A stretch of 64,000 bases of DNA from Candidatus Kuenenia stuttgartensis (GCA_945904015.1 CAMDPK010000016.1:1-64000); one strand, 5' to 3'; numbered from the stretch's first letter, positions 49,898-59,236 are shown. Translations and numbers: made by a program. The notes: generated by a model from the sequence alone, not told the origin.

Positions 49898-52612
49898 GTG
49901 GCCGGAAAGCGTTTGAAAGCTTTGGTGATCGTCGAGTCGCCGGCGAAAGCCAAAAAGATCAGCGGCTATCTGGGGCCGAACTACAAAGTGCTCGCCAGCG
50001 TCGGGCACATTCGTGACCTGCCAGCCGGAGCGGCGCAGGTGCCCGCCGCACTCAAAAAGGAAGCCTGGGCCAAGATCGGCGTTGACGTCGAGCACGGATT
50101 CCAACCGCTGTATGTCATCCCGCCCGAAAAGAAAAAAGTCGTTGCCGAGCTGAAGGCGGCCCTGAAAGACGCCGACGAACTCATCCTCGCGACCGACTTT
50201 GATCGCGAGGGCGAATCCATCGGCTGGCATCTGTCGGAAGTGCTCAACCCGAAGGTTCCCGTGAAGCGGATGGTCTTCGAGGAGATCACCAAAGAGGCGA
50301 TTCAAGAGGCGATCAATTCGACGCGAGACATCGACGTCAACCTCGTGTCGGCTCAGGAAACACGACGGGTGCTCGATCGGCTGTACGGCTACCGGCTCAG
50401 CCCGCTGCTCTGGAAAAAGATCGCCCCGAAGCTCTCGGCTGGCCGAGTGCAGTCGGTCGCCGTGCGGCTGATCGTGACCCGCGAACTCGAACGGATGGCG
50501 TTCCGCAGCGCGACCTATTGGGACTTGAAGGCGGAACTCGCGACCGACACGTCCGCGAAGTTCACGGCCGAACTCGCGACGGTCGGCGGACGCCGAGTCG
50601 CCAGCGGCAGGGACTTCGACGAGACGACCGGCAAGCTCAAGCTGAACGCCGACGTGCTACTGCTCGATCAACCGAACGTCGAGGCATTGCGGAACCGACT
50701 GACCGACACGAGCTGGCAAGTCAGCAATGTGAAGGACCGCAGCGAGATTCGCCGACCGTACCCGCCGTTCACGACCAGCACGTTGCAACAAGAATCGAAC
50801 CGCAAGCTCGGCTTGTCGTCCAAAGAGACGATGCAGATCGCTCAGCGGTTGTACGAGGACGGACTCATCACCTACATGCGAACCGACAGCGTCAACCTGT
50901 CGGGCGAAGCGATCGGCGCATCGCGGCGACGCATCGAAGAAAAATACGGTCAGGAATATCTCAGCCCGACGCCGCGACAGTTCACGACGAAAGCCAAGGG
51001 AGCACAAGAGGCTCACGAAGCGATCCGCCCCGCCGGCAAGATGATGCCGACCGCCGACGAGCACAATCTTTCCGGCCAATCGGCTCGGCTTTACACGCTG
51101 ATCTGGATGCGGACGATGGCCACGCAAATGGCCGACGCGCGGCTGACGTTCATCACCGCGACAATCGCCGCCGCCGATGCGGAGTTCCGCGCGACCGGAC
51201 GGCACGTCGACTTCCCCGGCTTCTTCCGAGCCTACGTCGAAGGAGTCGATGATCCCGAAGCCGCGCTCGACGACCAAGAAGCCGCGCTGCCGCCGCTGCG
51301 CGAATCGCAACCGCTGTCGCTGGGGCAACTCGACTCGCTGAAACACGAAACGAAACCCCCCGCGCGATTCACGGAAGCGACGCTCGTGCGCCAACTCGAA
51401 TCGGACGGCATCGGACGGCCTTCGACCTACTCCAGCATCATCAGCACGATTCAGGATCGCGGCTACGTCCGCAAGGTCAGCAATCAACTGATCCCGACCT
51501 TCACCGCGATCGCGGTCACGCGGTTGCTCGAACAGAACTTCCCAAACCTGGTCGACATCAAGTTCACCGCTCAGATGGAGGAGCAGCTCGACGAGGTTGC
51601 GGCCGGCACGTCAGAGCGGCTGCCGTACCTGCAAAAGTTTTATTGCGGCGGCGAGGGGCTCGACGAGCAAGTGAAGTCGCACGAGGAACAGATCGACCCG
51701 CGCATCGCCTGCACCATCGACTTGGCCGGCGTCGAGGCGAAAGTCCGTGTCGGCCGTTACGGCCCGTTCCTGCAAAAAATGGGGAGCGGCCCCGAACCGG
51801 ACACCGCGTCGATCCCCGATGACATCGCCCCCGCCGACATCACCAACGAACTCGCCGAGAAGTGGCTGGAACTCAAGCGGCAAGGCCCGCAGTCGATCGG
51901 CAGTCATCCCGAACACGGGCTGCCGGTCTACTTGCTGAGCGGTCGATTCGGGCCGTACCTGCAAGTCGGCGAGATGTCTCAAGACCCCGAAGCCCCGAAG
52001 CCCAAGCGGCAGAGCATCCCGAAAAACATCGACCCCTCGACAATGTCTTTCGAGACGGCAGTCAAGCTGTTGTCTCTGCCGCGCGACCTTGGTCCGCACC
52101 CGGAGGACGGCAAACCGGTCCTCGCCAGCATCGGCCCGTATGGCCCGTATGTGAAACACGACAAATCGTTCCGCTCGATTCCGAAGACCGGCGACGTGCT
52201 GACGATCGAACTCGCCGCCGCCGTCGAACTCATCAAGCAGCCGAAGGGGACGCGAGCCGCCCCGACGGCTCTGCGCGATCTCGGCAAGCATCCCGATGAC
52301 GACTCACTGATCCAGATTTTTGAAGGCCGCTTCGGCCCTTACGTCCGACACGGAGATGTCTTCGCCTCGCTGCCGAAGGATCGCACGATTGAATCGGTGC
52401 AACTCGACGAAGCCTTGATCTGGATCGCCGAACGAGCCGCACTCGGCCCGTCGAAGAAAAAGGGGCGCGGCCGGGGCGGGTTCCGCAAGAAGGCCGCAGC
52501 TCCCAAGGGGGAGACGACCACTGCCGCTCTCAAGCCCGCCAAGAAGAAAGCGGCGAAGAAGAAGGCTGCCAAAAAGAAGCCGGCCAAGAAAAAGCCTCCA
52601 GAGTCTGAATAG
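49898..52612 (+). CDS. topA: DNA topoisomerase I
   Basis: Type IA topoisomerase, relaxes negative supercoils, 904 residues. Toprim start LVIVESPAKAKKISGYLG; TDFDREGE acidic motif; catalytic Tyr326 in ITYMRTDS. Instead of zinc fingers, the C-terminal half carries about four repeats of the topoisomerase C-terminal type (GRYGPFLQ, GRFGPYLQ, GPYGPYVK, GRFGPYVR) and ends in a Lys-rich tail (about residues 850-904) that probably grips DNA. Start is GTG at 49898; 197 bases upstream are free of other features. plsY begins 5 bases after the stop. Confidence 0.97.
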   Translation: MAGKRLKALVIVESPAKAKKISGYLGPNYKVLASVGHIRDLPAGAAQVPAALKKEAWAKIGVDVEHGFQPLYVIPPEKKKVVAELKAALKDADELILATDFDREGESIGWHLSEVLNPKVPVKRMVFEEITKEAIQEAINSTRDIDVNLVSAQETRRVLDRLYGYRLSPLLWKKIAPKLSAGRVQSVAVRLIVTRELERMAFRSATYWDLKAELATDTSAKFTAELATVGGRRVASGRDFDETTGKLKLNADVLLLDQPNVEALRNRLTDTSWQVSNVKDRSEIRRPYPPFTTSTLQQESNRKLGLSSKETMQIAQRLYEDGLITYMRTDSVNLSGEAIGASRRRIEEKYGQEYLSPTPRQFTTKAKGAQEAHEAIRPAGKMMPTADEHNLSGQSARLYTLIWMRTMATQMADARLTFITATIAAADAEFRATGRHVDFPGFFRAYVEGVDDPEAALDDQEAALPPLRESQPLSLGQLDSLKHETKPPARFTEATLVRQLESDGIGRPSTYSSIISTIQDRGYVRKVSNQLIPTFTAIAVTRLLEQNFPNLVDIKFTAQMEEQLDEVAAGTSERLPYLQKFYCGGEGLDEQVKSHEEQIDPRIACTIDLAGVEAKVRVGRYGPFLQKMGSGPEPDTASIPDDIAPADITNELAEKWLELKRQGPQSIGSHPEHGLPVYLLSGRFGPYLQVGEMSQDPEAPKPKRQSIPKNIDPSTMSFETAVKLLSLPRDLGPHPEDGKPVLASIGPYGPYVKHDKSFRSIPKTGDVLTIELAAAVELIKQPKGTRAAPTALRDLGKHPDDDSLIQIFEGRFGPYVRHGDVFASLPKDRTIESVQLDEALIWIAERAALGPSKKKGRGRGGFRKKAAAPKGETTTAALKPAKKKAAKKKAAKKKPAKKKPPESE

Positions 52613-52617
52613 CTGCG

Positions 52618-53268
52618 ATGACACCGTTGCTGATTCTTGTTGGCGCGTATCTCGCCGGCTCGCTGCCGTTCGGACTGATTGTCGCGCGACTCGCCAAAGG
52701 GATCGACATCCGCGAGCACGGCAGCAAGAACATCGGAGCCACGAACGTCACGCGCGTTCTCGGATGGAAATGGGGCGCGTTGTGCTTCGTACTCGACGTG
52801 CTCAAGGGGGCGTTGCCGGTTCTGCTCCCGAACGTGATGCTCGCGGCTGACGATTCGAATCGGATTCACTGGCAAGTCGCCGCCGGTTTGCTGGCGATCC
52901 TGGGTCACATGTTTCCGGTCTGGCTCGGCTTTCACGGCGGCAAAGGGGTCGCGACGGCTTTGGGAGTCGCAGCCACGCTTTGTCACGTCACGACCGGTGA
53001 TTTGCCGATCGCGTTGGCCTTCGCCGCATTCGTGCTGGTCTTCAGTGTGTCGCGCATCGTTTCGATCAGCTCGATCACTGCCTCCGCGACGTTCGCCATT
53101 TCACAGATGTTTTTTCTTTGGCCGGAACCATTCCGCGCGGAAACTTGGAGCATCGCCAGCTTCAGCCTCGCGGTCCCGACGCTCATCATCGTCAAGCACC
53201 GCAGCAACATCGTGCGACTGCTGCGCGGCGAGGAACCTCGGTTTGGCCGCAAGCCGCCGAAGTCGTAG
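52618..53268 (+). CDS. plsY: Glycerol-3-phosphate acyltransferase PlsY
   Basis: Membrane enzyme that uses acyl-phosphate to acylate glycerol 3-phosphate, first step of phospholipid synthesis. 216 residues with about six membrane segments. GSLPFGLIVARLAKGIDIR and HGSKNIGATNVTRVLG are the PlsY signatures; HGGKGVATALG is the third conserved loop. It lies 5 bases after topA, so likely cotranscribed. The TAG stop is the TAG of the GTAGGATGG that begins a palindromic element. Confidence 0.95.
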   Translation: MTPLLILVGAYLAGSLPFGLIVARLAKGIDIREHGSKNIGATNVTRVLGWKWGALCFVLDVLKGALPVLLPNVMLAADDSNRIHWQVAAGLLAILGHMFPVWLGFHGGKGVATALGVAATLCHVTTGDLPIALAFAAFVLVFSVSRIVSISSITASATFAISQMFFLWPEPFRAETWSIASFSLAVPTLIIVKHRSNIVRLLRGEEPRFGRKPPKS

Positions 53269-53314
53269 GATGGGCACTCTTGCCCGTCCGGTCGGGCAGG
53301 AGTGCCCAACCTCC
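53265..53314. repeat. Palindromic element, family B, supplying the plsY stop codon
   Basis: Arms 53265-53286 and 53293-53314 (GTAGGATGGGCACTCTTGCC type) pair with two mismatches, short loop. The plsY TAG is within the first arm. The right end lies four bases before the stop of the convergent BON gene. Confidence 0.93.
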
Positions 53315-53318
53315 AGCC

Positions 53319-53573
53319 TCAGCAGACTTCGATCTCGTTGGTCAGTGACAACTCGCTGGCCGCATCGAGCGCAGCATGAGTCGCAAGCTGCTTGTTGTAG
53401 TACGTCGAAGTATGCCCGGAGAGGATGACCTCGCCCTCGGACACTTCGACGTGCAGGCTGCGAATCGTGCCGCCGGTGCGAAGCCGGACGTAGCGCTCGA
53501 CGGTGTCGGCGAGTTCACGCGCCGAGAAATCGGCGAGTCCTCGTGATTGATCGACCAGAGCTTGGGGCGTCAT
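53319..53573 (-). CDS. BON domain protein
   Basis: An 84-residue protein with the BON fold: ARELADTVERYVRLR, then IRSLHVEVSEGEVILSGHTSTYYNKQLATHAAL, which is the typical beta-alpha-beta with the conserved Gly. BON domains bind membranes or lipids. ATG 53573 has an AAGGAGG ribosome-binding site. No signal peptide, so it is probably cytoplasmic or peripheral. The 245-base upstream gap shared with the divergent M42 gene shows no named feature. Confidence 0.85.
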   Translation of the reverse strand: MTPQALVDQSRGLADFSARELADTVERYVRLRTGGTIRSLHVEVSEGEVILSGHTSTYYNKQLATHAALDAASELSLTNEIEVC

Positions 53574-53818
53574 AATTTTCCTCCTTGAGCTGCGCCGAAG
53601 CACAACAATCCGTTCTCAGCGAGACGAACTTGACGGTCACTCCGACCGCTTCCAAGATGCCGCCGCGTCGCGGCTGATCTGTGCATCCAGGGTTGCCTCG
53701 CTCTTTGCCCCCCGCATTCCGCGGGAGATCCAAAGCGGGCGAAAGTGTACCGAGGCCGCAGCGACCGTCAAATTTATTTCTCGAAATGCCGCCTCGCGGC
53801 CGCAAAGGACACACCGGA

Positions 53819-54877
53819 ATGGAAGCCGCTTCGCTGAGTTTTCTTGAACGACTGCTCAATACCCCCAGCCCGTCCGGGTACGAGCGGCCGATTCAAGACG
53901 TCGTCCGTGAATTCGTGACGCCGTTTGCAGCCGAGGTGCAAACCGACTGGCACGGCAACGTGATCGCGGCCGTCAATCCGAGCGGCTCGCCGAGAATCAT
54001 GCTGGCCGGCCACTGCGATCAGATCGGCCTGCTGATCGTAAACATCGACAAGGATGGTTTTCTCAGGACGGCCGCAATCGGCGGCTGGGATGTGCAGCAA
54101 CTGGTCGGCCAGCACATGCTCGTGTGGACGAAGGCCGGGCCAGTCAAAGGAGTGATTGCTCGCAAGGCGATTCATTTGCAAACGCCCGAAGACCGCAAAC
54201 AGGTGCCGGAGATCAAAGACCTGTGGATCGACATCGGCGTGAAGAGCGCGGACGAAGCGAAAGAACTCGTCGCGGTTGGCGACCCGGTCACGTTTGAACT
54301 CGGCATGAGAACGCTGCGAAACAACCTCGCGGCGGCTCCCGGCATGGACAACAAAGTCGGCGTCTGGGTCGTCATGCGAGCCTTGCAACTCATCGCGGAA
54401 GGCAGCTCGCAAGCGGCCGTCGTGTCGGTCTCAACGGTTCAAGAAGAGATCGGCCTGCGCGGCGCTCAGACCAGCGCGTACTCGGTCAACCCGGTTCTGG
54501 GAATTGCGGTCGATGTGACGCACGCGACCGACTGCCCGACGATCGACGAGAACCAGCACGGCAAGATCAAGCTCGGCGGCGGCCCGGTGCTGTATCGCGG
54601 CCCGAACGTCAACCCGGTCGTCTTCGATCGCCTGACGTCGCTCGCCAAAGAGCACGACATCCCGTTCCAAATCGGTGGCCTCGCGAAAGCTGCCGGCAAC
54701 GACTCGAACGTCATGCAAATCAGCCGAGGCGGCGTCGCCACGGGCCTCGTCACAATCCCCAATCGCTATATGCACAGCCCGGTCGAAATGATTTCCTTGG
54801 ACGACCTCGACAACGCCGCGAAGCTGATCGCTCACTTCTGCCTGTCGCTGACGCCGAGCTGCGACTTCACGCCCTGA
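53819..54877 (+). CDS. M42 family metallopeptidase
   Basis: A 352-residue dinuclear zinc aminopeptidase (deblocking aminopeptidase/cellulase M-like). MLAGHCDQIGLLI carries the first His-x-Asp ligand, PGMDNKVGVWV the bridging Asp, TVQEEIGLRGA the Glu pair and VDVTHATDC a further Asp. Members remove N-terminal residues from peptides in large cytoplasmic rings. ATG 53819 was chosen since upstream codons are Pro/Arg-rich and lack similarity. Confidence 0.93.
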   Translation: MEAASLSFLERLLNTPSPSGYERPIQDVVREFVTPFAAEVQTDWHGNVIAAVNPSGSPRIMLAGHCDQIGLLIVNIDKDGFLRTAAIGGWDVQQLVGQHMLVWTKAGPVKGVIARKAIHLQTPEDRKQVPEIKDLWIDIGVKSADEAKELVAVGDPVTFELGMRTLRNNLAAAPGMDNKVGVWVVMRALQLIAEGSSQAAVVSVSTVQEEIGLRGAQTSAYSVNPVLGIAVDVTHATDCPTIDENQHGKIKLGGGPVLYRGPNVNPVVFDRLTSLAKEHDIPFQIGGLAKAAGNDSNVMQISRGGVATGLVTIPNRYMHSPVEMISLDDLDNAAKLIAHFCLSLTPSCDFTP

Positions 54878-54926
54878 ACTGCGGTTTTCGTCCAACGATC
54901 AAAATCGGTCGCACGTTTCCCAGCGG

Positions 54927-55841
54927 CTACTGCTGAACGGCCACAACACGAAAGCCGATGTGGTCGTAGCGCCGCTCCGGTTCGAACCGCAATCGAAAGG
55001 CCGTCCGACAAGGCCAACCATCGTCGGCCCAGCAACCACCTCGCCGTGCTCGCGAGATGTCTCCATGCTCACTTTTCGTGGCTGAAGACTTTGCCGAATA
55101 CAAGTCCGGGTCTGTGCCGCCTGGCAGTTTTTTGTGGTACCAGTCCCGGCACCACTCGTAGATGTTGCCGTGCATGTCGTGCAATCCCCAGGCGTTCGCC
55201 GGGTAACTGCCGACGGTTGCCGCCCGATTGAGCGATGGCCCTTCCTCAGCTCCGTTGTACGGTTTCCCCTTGAAGTTCACCTGCTGACGACTCAGCTTGT
55301 CTCCGAACGAAGTCGCTGTCGTCGTTCCAGCCCGGCAGGCGTATTCCCACTGCGCTTCGGTGGGCAGACGGAACTCCCAATTCTCTGGAAGGTCGCCGGA
55401 TTGGCGGCCGAGTTCGGTGAGTTTTCGGCAGAATGCTTCCGTCTCAGCAAAGTTGACATTACCAACCGGGAAGTCATCGCCCGCAGGCAACTCCTCCGTG
55501 AGTTCGCCCGGCAGTTGACCGATGACCCGTTTCCACTGTCCCTGTGTTGCTTCGAATTTGCCCATCCAAAAGCCTTTGGTCAGGGTCACCTCGACCTGAT
55601 CTTCCCCCGGTCGCCGTTCTGGTTCGCCGGGTGGGCTACCCATGAGGAACCGCCCCGGCGGGCACCAGCTGAGCGTGATGCCAGCGACCTCTCGTTCGTC
55701 TCCTGCCTTCGAGCCCTTGAAGTTAGAGGGAACAACCACCTTGGCCGGTTCATCCACGAGCATCACCGACTCGCCGTGTTGGCAGCCGAGCACATTGATT
55801 GCAAGCAGGAAGACTGAGCAAACTCGTCTCGCGAAAGACAT
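54927..55841 (-). CDS. Lipoprotein with SUMF1/formylglycine-generating-enzyme-like domain
   Basis: A 304-residue protein. Lipoprotein signal SFARRVCSVFLLAINVLGC gives a lipid-modified Cys at about residue 20. The FGE-sulfatase domain is clear: FMGSPPGEPERRPGEDQ, RLPTEAQWEYACRAGTT, WGLHDMHGNIYEWCRDWY, RGGCWADDGWPCRTAFR and IGFRVV. The paired Cys of true formylglycine-generating enzymes is not evident, so it may be a binding or other SUMF1-fold protein. The gene is followed by a 50-base gap to the convergent M42 gene. Confidence 0.88.
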   Translation of the reverse strand: MSFARRVCSVFLLAINVLGCQHGESVMLVDEPAKVVVPSNFKGSKAGDEREVAGITLSWCPPGRFLMGSPPGEPERRPGEDQVEVTLTKGFWMGKFEATQGQWKRVIGQLPGELTEELPAGDDFPVGNVNFAETEAFCRKLTELGRQSGDLPENWEFRLPTEAQWEYACRAGTTTATSFGDKLSRQQVNFKGKPYNGAEEGPSLNRAATVGSYPANAWGLHDMHGNIYEWCRDWYHKKLPGGTDPDLYSAKSSATKSEHGDISRARRGGCWADDGWPCRTAFRLRFEPERRYDHIGFRVVAVQQ

Positions 55842-56015
55842 GACAATACCCCCGCAATCGATCAATTGAGTGACTCTAACTCAATCGAGGTGGACTTTCG
55901 TCAGTGACTGACCTCCATCAATTCGCTTCGATTATTCCTCTGAGCTTCTCTGCGGAATCCGAATTGTGCATCGGGAGTGTAAACGAAATCGTGCCCGGTG
56001 ACGGCCGATCTCGGC

Positions 56016-57668
56016 CTAGTCCAAATCTGGGTTGGCACGATCTGGAATGGACTCAACCGCCCCGTTGATGTTGATGCCGTAGACTTGGCGAAGTCGAGTG
56101 GCCGATGTCGTGACTTCGGAGTCCACTTGGTCGGGGCGGATCACTCCTTCGCTGGCCAAAAGCATGGCCAGTTCTCGCAAGCGCGGTTGGTCAAGACGTG
56201 GGTCGAAGATCAGCAGCAAGCGGCGTTCAACGAGGTCACTCAGCGTGCGGACCCACTCGTGACGGATGATGTCGCGAACGTGGGGCAGGTTTTCAACCTG
56301 CCCGGATGAGTTCGTCCGCAGTTCTTCCGAACCAGATTGGTCTTGGTTGGGCAGGTTGAAAACCTGCCCCACGAAGCGGTCACGCGAACTCGCGAGGCGA
56401 GGCATTTGAAGCCGTGACAGCACTCGATCCGCGACCTCTTCGCCGAGTGCTCGGCAGGTGGTCAGCTTGCCGCCGATGAGCGTCAGGATTGGGATCGGGC
56501 CGTGCGTGTTCTCTTCGATCCAGTGACCTCGCGGGATCGAGCTTGGCGAGTCGGCTCGGCCGAAGGGCAGGGGGCGGATGCCGGAGTAGCTCATCACGAC
56601 GTCCTCGCGAGTCAGCTTCGCCGAATGCACGACTTCGTTGACCAAGTCGATCAGGTAGTCGATCTCGCGCGGTTCGGCGACGGCGGTTTCCGGCCGAGCG
56701 TCGAACGGCTCGTCCGTTGTGCCGACGAGCGTTTGATCTTCGCCGAGCGGCAGCACGAAGACCATGCGTCCGTCGCTCGCTTCAGCGTAGAGGCCACCGT
56801 CACCGAGTGCCGCTCGTAGTTCGCGATTCGCGGTGACGAAGTGACTCCCCTTCGTGCCGCCGAAGAGTTTGGGAGAACCGACTCGCCAATCAGCCAGCGT
56901 CGCATCGCCCCAAGCTCCGGTCGCGTTGATGATGACATCGGGCTGAAGCGTGATCTGCGCATTGCGATTTAGCCGGTCGATCAAACTAACCTCGCGGCCG
57001 TGGAATTCGGCGAGCGTGTGCGTGTGGACGTCGAAGGTCAGCTTCTGTTCTTGCGCGAGTTGTCTCGCATCGTCGAGCAGTGCGATGGTGAACCGTTCGG
57101 GGGAGAGAATCTGGGCGTCGAAGTATTCGCAGGCGAAGGGGTAACGGGGGTCAATCGTTGATCGGCCCTCACCCGGCCTTCGGCCACCCTCTCCCGGGGG
57201 GAGAGGGGACGAGTTCGCGAGTCGGTCGTACATCCAGAGGCCGAGGCGGATGAGCCATAGGCCGCGCTCGCGAGCGTTTGGAAAACAGCGCAGCCAGAAT
57301 CGGCCGAGGCATGAACGATCCCAGCCGAGGAATGTCAGCACGCTCCAGATTAGACCGCCGAAGCGGCGGCGCACTGGAATTCGCAGCCGCAACGGTCGGA
57401 CAAATTGTGGAGCGGTCTTCAGCAGGATCGATCGCTCACGCAGCGATTCGCGAACGAGGGCGAAGTCGCCTCGTTCGAGGTATCGCAGCCCGCCGTGAAT
57501 CAGCCGCGAGGATCGTGAGGTCGCTCCGAACGCGATGTCGTTCGCATCGACGACGACGACCGAGACGCCGTTGAGTGTCAGCTCGCGCGCGACGGCCGCG
57601 CCGTTGATGCCGGCTCCGACGACGAGCACCAGTGGCCGATCGGCAATTTGTTCCGAGTCCGTTCGCAT
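56016..57668 (-). CDS. glpD: Glycerol-3-phosphate dehydrogenase (FAD)
   Basis: Oxidises glycerol 3-phosphate to dihydroxyacetone phosphate and feeds electrons to quinone. 550 residues from ATG 57668. FAD site VLVVGAGINGAAVARELT; substrate stretch GATSRSSRLIHGGLRYLE is typical. Two repeat elements are read in frame: one as LPPGEGGRRPGEGR (57166-57208) near residue 160, one as VGQVFNLP ... GQVENLPHV (56279-56373) near residue 440-460. Apart from these, the order of motifs is normal, so the enzyme is likely active. TTG 57686 is possible. Confidence 0.93.
   Translation of the reverse strand: MRTDSEQIADRPLVLVVGAGINGAAVARELTLNGVSVVVVDANDIAFGATSRSSRLIHGGLRYLERGDFALVRESLRERSILLKTAPQFVRPLRLRIPVRRRFGGLIWSVLTFLGWDRSCLGRFWLRCFPNARERGLWLIRLGLWMYDRLANSSPLPPGEGGRRPGEGRSTIDPRYPFACEYFDAQILSPERFTIALLDDARQLAQEQKLTFDVHTHTLAEFHGREVSLIDRLNRNAQITLQPDVIINATGAWGDATLADWRVGSPKLFGGTKGSHFVTANRELRAALGDGGLYAEASDGRMVFVLPLGEDQTLVGTTDEPFDARPETAVAEPREIDYLIDLVNEVVHSAKLTREDVVMSYSGIRPLPFGRADSPSSIPRGHWIEENTHGPIPILTLIGGKLTTCRALGEEVADRVLSRLQMPRLASSRDRFVGQVFNLPNQDQSGSEELRTNSSGQVENLPHVRDIIRHEWVRTLSDLVERRLLLIFDPRLDQPRLRELAMLLASEGVIRPDQVDSEVTTSATRLRQVYGININGAVESIPDRANPDLD
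56279..56373. repeat. Palindromic element, family A, inside glpD
   Basis: Arms 56279-56303 and about 56349-56373 (CGTGGGGCAGGTTTTCAACC type) pair perfectly over 25 bases; the loop is longer than in other copies (about 45 bases). In frame on the minus strand as VGQVFNLPNQ ... [10 protein letters not shown]. Confidence 0.92.
57166..57208. repeat. CCCTCACCCGGCC / CTCTCCC repeat inside glpD
   Basis: A 43-base element with hairpin GGCCTTCGGCC and CTCTCCCGGGGGGAGAG. Read on the minus strand as LPPGEGGRRPGEGR in glpD. I know this sequence type as a common short intergenic repeat of GC-rich bacteria; here it lies in a coding region. Confidence 0.85.
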
Positions 57669-57721
57669 GGCGGCAGAGCATGACAAATGGGCGTCCGCTC
57701 GGTCTACTGCTCACCGAGACT

Positions 57722-57811
57722 AACCCGAAGCGTCAGCGAGGGCGGGCGCTCCAAGAATCTTCGTTTTTTCGGGTGCCTCTGAAGCGTTCGCCCTCTCTGA
57801 CGCTTCGGGTT
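57722..57811. repeat. Palindromic element, family H
   Basis: Arms 57722-57744 and 57789-57811 (AACCCGAAGCGTCAGCGAGG type) pair with one mismatch; 44-base loop. It fills most of the divergent gap between glpD and the histidine kinase gene, where both promoters should lie. Confidence 0.9.
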
Positions 57812-57826
57812 GGTTTGGGGTCATTC

Positions 57827-59236
57827 ATGCGCTGGCCGATTCAGCGACAACTGCTTGTCCCGATGCTGCTGGTGATTGTGCTGGCCAGCACGCTTTCCAG
57901 CGGCGTGAGCGCGTGGGTCGGCAGTCGCTGGGCGCGGCGTGAGGAATCCGACCGGTTGTCGCGCGTCGTGGCGACGTTGGCGGATGCGAACTTTCCGTTG
58001 CAGGAATCGGTCTTGCAGAAGCTCGCGGGGTTGTCGGGGGCCGAGTTCGTCGTGTGGGATGCTCAGCAGCAAGCTCAGGCGGCGACGTTGCCGTTGGATG
58101 CGGATGTGCGCGATCGACTCAAAGCGGTTCCCGAAACCGGGCCGTTGTCCGACTTGTCGAGCAATCCGCTCGTCGAGATTCAGGGACGCAGTTTTCTGAC
58201 CGCGAAGGTGCCGTTGCGTCGAACGGCCACGCGACCTCTCTCGCTGTTGGTGCTGTACCCGGAAGATCGTTGGTGGACGGCGACTCGCGGAGCAGTCCTG
58301 CCTCCGCTGATCGCTGGTGGCGTGACCGCATTAGCGGCGCTCATGCTGACGGCGTGGTGGGCGCGGCGATTCACTCGGCCAATTGCGCAGTTGAGCCAGC
58401 AGAGCGAGAGCATCGCGAGCGGTGATTTCCAGCCGATGCCGCTGCCGACTCGCGATGACGAGTTGCGCGACCTGACACTGTCGATCAATCGCATGGTCGA
58501 ACAACTGACGCGCTACGAACAGCAAGTCCGCCGCAACGAGCGGCTCAAGACGCTCGGCCAACTCGGAGCCGGGTTAGCTCATCAACTTCGCAACTGGCTG
58601 ACGGGCGCACGCCTGGCGTTGCAAGTCCACGCGCGCGAGTGTCCGCTCGGCGAGCACGCTGAATCGACCGAGATGGCGCTGCGGCAGCTCGGTTTGATGG
58701 AGTCGTACTTGCAGCGCTTCTTGACACTCGGCGCGGGTCGCGACGAGGCGGTGCGTCCGCACGACTCGCGCGAAATGCCGTTGATCGACTTGATTGACAA
58801 TGTGTTGTCGCTCGTCCGACCGCGAGGCCGGCATGTTGGCGTCGACTTGCAATGGACTCCCCCCACGCAGCCGATCGTCATTCACGGCGACCGCGAAGAG
58901 CTACAGGAATTGCTCGTCAACTTGCTGCTCAATGGTATCGATGCGGCGGCGCAGTTCCCGTCGAGCAGTCACGGTGTCTGGGTTCGAGTCGAATTGCACA
59001 GTGCGGTTCCAAACAGCGCGGACCCAAACCGTGTGCGGTTGCGAGTGGTCGATTCCGGTCGTGGCCCCGCTGATGCGATTGCCGGTCAAATCTTCGAGCC
59101 TTTCGTCACCGACAAGCCAGAAGGAACCGGCTTGGGCTTGGCGGTCGCGAAGCAGATTGCCGAATCACACGGTGGTTCGATCAGTTGGTCGCGCGACGGC
59201 AAGGCGACGTGTTTTGAGTTGGATCTCCCATCCTGA
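57827..59236 (+). CDS. Sensor histidine kinase
   Basis: A 469-residue membrane kinase. Two hydrophobic segments (about residues 8-30 and 163-185) flank an extracytoplasmic sensor region; a HAMP domain follows (RRFTRPIAQLSQQSESIASGD). The phospho-acceptor is His252 in GLAHQLRNWLTG. The ATP domain has LLNGIDAA (N box), DSGRGPADA (G1) and EGTGLGLAVAKQIAESHGG (G2). No response regulator gene is next to it. ATG 57827 starts the first membrane helix; earlier codons lie in a palindrome. Confidence 0.93.
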   Translation: MRWPIQRQLLVPMLLVIVLASTLSSGVSAWVGSRWARREESDRLSRVVATLADANFPLQESVLQKLAGLSGAEFVVWDAQQQAQAATLPLDADVRDRLKAVPETGPLSDLSSNPLVEIQGRSFLTAKVPLRRTATRPLSLLVLYPEDRWWTATRGAVLPPLIAGGVTALAALMLTAWWARRFTRPIAQLSQQSESIASGDFQPMPLPTRDDELRDLTLSINRMVEQLTRYEQQVRRNERLKTLGQLGAGLAHQLRNWLTGARLALQVHARECPLGEHAESTEMALRQLGLMESYLQRFLTLGAGRDEAVRPHDSREMPLIDLIDNVLSLVRPRGRHVGVDLQWTPPTQPIVIHGDREELQELLVNLLLNGIDAAAQFPSSSHGVWVRVELHSAVPNSADPNRVRLRVVDSGRGPADAIAGQIFEPFVTDKPEGTGLGLAVAKQIAESHGGSISWSRDGKATCFELDLPS

